From assembly GCA_902766215.1 (NCBI GenBank), contig CACXCV010000024.1:1-8005 (forward strand): a stretch of DNA of 8,005 nt. The letters run 5' to 3'. Below, piece after piece: positions 6,428 to 8,005 of the stretch; positions within the stretch are counted from its first letter, which is position 1; each line of letters begins with the position of its first letter. The position numbers and the translations under genes were made by a program. The DNA comes from Oscillospiraceae bacterium (lineage in GTDB: Bacteria; Bacillota; Clostridia; Oscillospirales; Oscillospiraceae). The notes beneath the pieces were generated by a model. That model saw only the letters and a program-made list of their open reading frames with translations, was not told the DNA's origin and did not search any database.

Positions 6428-7174
6428 TTATCTGTCCCAGATGTTGTCCGGCCGGTAGCAGATCACGCTGTCCGCCCCGTCGAAGGGGTGCATCCTGTTC
6501 TCGCCGCCGAACCACCGGTAGGCCGGGTCGCTTTCGGTCACCTGCATATCCTTTTGGTTCACCAGGTCTGCCACCCCCTGCCTCATGGCCTGATACAGTG
6601 TGATGCTCTCCAGCCCGCGGGCATGCCCGTGCAGGATCCAGTCGGCCCGCTCCATGACCGGCGCCAGCCGATCAAGCGCCTTTAAGTAGGTCTCCAGGCT
6701 GGCGCAGCCGTCCAGCTGCATCCACAGATGCCGGTTGATGCTGTCGCCGGTGAAGAGAATCCGGTCCTCCCGCAGCAGCAGGCAGATGCCGCCGGGCGTG
6801 TGCCCTGGCAGGTCAAACACCTCGACATGCAGCCCGCCCAGATCAAACACATCCCCCTCCTGCGTGAGGACGGTCTCGGGCAGCAGGGCGCGATCCGTCT
6901 CATTGACAAACTGGCCGATCAGCTGGATATCCGCCGGGTGCAGATACGCTTTGTCAAAAAAGCGGTTGCCGCCGATGTGATCCGGGTGCCCGTGCGTATT
7001 GACCAGAATCAGCGGCAGGCTGGTCACCGTCCGCGCCACCGCCTGCACATCCTCGCTGCCATTCATGGTGTCGATGACCATAGCCTGTTCCGTGCCGGTT
7101 ACCACATAGCCGGTTGCCTCGCCCGAGTCGTCCATCAGCCAGACGTGCTCGGTTATCTGCTGGATTGAAATCAT
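6428..7174 (-). CDS. Glyoxalase II-like metallo-beta-lactamase-fold hydrolase
   Basis: This is a cytoplasmic metallo-hydrolase of the glyoxalase II-like (COG0491) branch, 248 aa, with no signal peptide. The metal site is complete. THGHPDH gives H61, H63, D65 and H66; LPGHTPGG gives H125; FTGDS gives D144; LHGHARG gives H184 (or H182). The substrate is not indicated; thioesters, lactones and phosphoesters are all used by relatives. The C-terminal 60 residues (with YRWFGG and MHPFDGAD) lie outside the catalytic core. The start is ATG 7174-7172, with GGGAGGG at 7187-7181 placed 6 bases upstream. It follows the right-edge gene by 24 bases, so the two are likely one operon with its promoter beyond the window. 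It is unrelated in detail to the UlaG-like hydrolase at 4312, despite the common fold. Confidence 0.87.
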   Translation of the reverse strand: MISIQQITEHVWLMDDSGEATGYVVTGTEQAMVIDTMNGSEDVQAVARTVTSLPLILVNTHGHPDHIGGNRFFDKAYLHPADIQLIGQFVNETDRALLPETVLTQEGDVFDLGGLHVEVFDLPGHTPGGICLLLREDRILFTGDSINRHLWMQLDGCASLETYLKALDRLAPVMERADWILHGHARGLESITLYQAMRQGVADLVNQKDMQVTESDPAYRWFGGENRMHPFDGADSVICYRPDNIWDR

Positions 7175-7198
7175 CCGTTTCCCTCCCTTGCTGTTTCC

Positions 7199-8005
7199 TC
7201 ACTCCACCGGCACGGTCAGCTCCACCGGCCCGCCCAGCAGCGCCCCCTGCCGGTCCATCAGCCGGAAGAGAATCACCCGCAGCGCCCGGCGGCCCGCCAT
7301 GGCTGCCGGGTCCAGCGGAACGGTCATCACCGTGCCCGTCTCATCCCACACCGGCTGCCACTGCCCGGGCATATCCAGACCGATGCCATACTCCTCCGGC
7401 CGCAGCGGCTGGGAAAAGCGGATCGTCAGCGCGTCAGGCTTGGCTGCGCTGCCGGTTACCGCCGTGCAGAAGGCCGTGGTGTGTGCCGGCGGCACATCCG
7501 GGCGGCATATCGTCTCTCCCGCCTCCATGCGGCGGCGCTCGGCCAGCGTGTCGGGGATGGGCGGCCAGACGGCCGCCTCGCCGTTGTCATAGCGCTCTAC
7601 CGGCCACGAAATGCCCTTGGTAAAGCGCGCCGCACCCTCGCGGCCGCCGTTTTCCGCCGAGGCATAGACGTCCGCCATGGAAAATGCAAAGGTAAACTCC
7701 GGCAGCGTGACAAAGCGCAGATTGGTCACGGCAAAGGTCTTGTCCGCGTTCCAGCCTTCCGCCGCAATGCGGGCAAACAGCGGATCGTGGAACTGGATGC
7801 CATAGGCCAGCAGCGTGGTCTCCTCCGGCTTGCTGCGGGCCGGCGTGCAGCTCATACTGACGCGCTGACCGCCGACATAAACCTGCGGCTGATCCTCCGG
7901 CGTGTTGGCCAGGCGGCTGGAAAAGCCCAGCACGCGGTTCTCGTCGCCCTCGTCGCCCTTGGTGGTGCCGTGGCGCAGGGCATCGGCCAGACTGACGACC
8001 GGGAA
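7199..8005 (-). CDS. Unrecognised protein, C-terminal 268 aa (5' end beyond the window)
   Basis: The minus-strand frame is open from the right edge to a TGA at 7201-7199. The GTG at 7933 is an internal valine codon rather than a start, because the reading continues upstream (GTTKGDEGDENRVLGF). I do not recognise the family. The visible part has a mixed, strand-rich region containing PQVYVGGQRVSM and FAVTNLRFVTLPEF. An aromatic stretch FTKGISWPVERYDNG follows. The last 80 residues or so (from DALTIRFSQPL to PVELTVPVE) have the alternating hydrophobic look of an Ig-like beta-sandwich. Such C-terminal domains are common on exported enzymes, but the N terminus is missing, so no signal peptide can be checked. 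It lies 24 bases upstream of the glyoxalase II-like gene and is probably co-transcribed with it. Composition matches its neighbours. Confidence 0.75.
   Translation of the reverse strand, partial: FPVVSLADALRHGTTKGDEGDENRVLGFSSRLANTPEDQPQVYVGGQRVSMSCTPARSKPEETTLLAYGIQFHDPLFARIAAEGWNADKTFAVTNLRFVTLPEFTFAFSMADVYASAENGGREGAARFTKGISWPVERYDNGEAAVWPPIPDTLAERRRMEAGETICRPDVPPAHTTAFCTAVTGSAAKPDALTIRFSQPLRPEEYGIGLDMPGQWQPVWDETGTVMTVPLDPAAMAGRRALRVILFRLMDRQGALLGGPVELTVPVE

Noticed and set aside
7931..7933. GTG as start of the right-edge minus-strand gene
   Set aside because: The frame continues to base 8005 and no ribosome binding site precedes it, so it is an internal valine codon.
2..8005. CRISPR array, insertion sequence, prophage or defence island
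   Set aside because: No regularly spaced repeats, transposase or integrase motifs, or terminal inverted repeats are visible. The helicases are housekeeping types with no defence partners nearby.

Overview
The window looks like chromosomal DNA from a high-GC member of the Clostridia, most likely a gut Oscillospirales-type bacterium. This is an inference from four things: the GC-rich third codon positions, strong GGAGG-type ribosome binding sites, TTGACA/TATAAT-type promoters with intrinsic terminators, and the gene set itself (HelD, a stand-alone folate-type ECF S component, Suv3-like helicase). No mobile element, CRISPR array, tRNA, rRNA or phage module is visible. Genes are closely packed and apparently intact, except the two cut by the window edges.

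Left part (2-5049, + strand): a 5'-truncated Suv3-family superfamily 2 RNA helicase with a C-terminal zinc ribbon comes first. A 75-base gap with a very good sigma-A type promoter follows. Next is a HelD-type superfamily 1 ATPase, the RNA polymerase recycling factor family. It is coupled within 2 bases to a short UlaG-like metallo-beta-lactamase-fold hydrolase. This unit ends at a perfect 18-bp hairpin terminator, which it shares with a small minus-strand gene arriving from the other side (5172-5465, a 97-aa protein of unknown role).

Middle (5466-5772): a 307-base intergenic region lies between the divergent small gene and a folate-family ECF transporter S component. It is AT-richer than the rest and strongly pyrimidine-rich on the plus strand. 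The S component has a clear TTGACA-17-TACTAT promoter and a strong ribosome binding site, and no room for a riboswitch.

Right part (6391-8005, mostly - strand): the S-component gene converges on a minus-strand pair. The whole 37-base gap between the two stop codons is essentially one bidirectional terminator. The pair is a glyoxalase II-like metallo-beta-lactamase-fold hydrolase and, upstream of it, a gene that runs off the right edge and whose product I do not recognise.

The genes do not form one pathway. The left cluster is RNA and transcription maintenance (Suv3-like and HelD-like motors) with a metal hydrolase attached. The middle is vitamin uptake, and the right is an uncharacterised hydrolase operon. 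I see no convincing undescribed multi-gene system. The points most worth a second look are the HelD/UlaG-like coupling, the zinc-ribbon Suv3-like helicase, the orphan 97-aa protein with its unusual leader, and the unrecognised right-edge gene.
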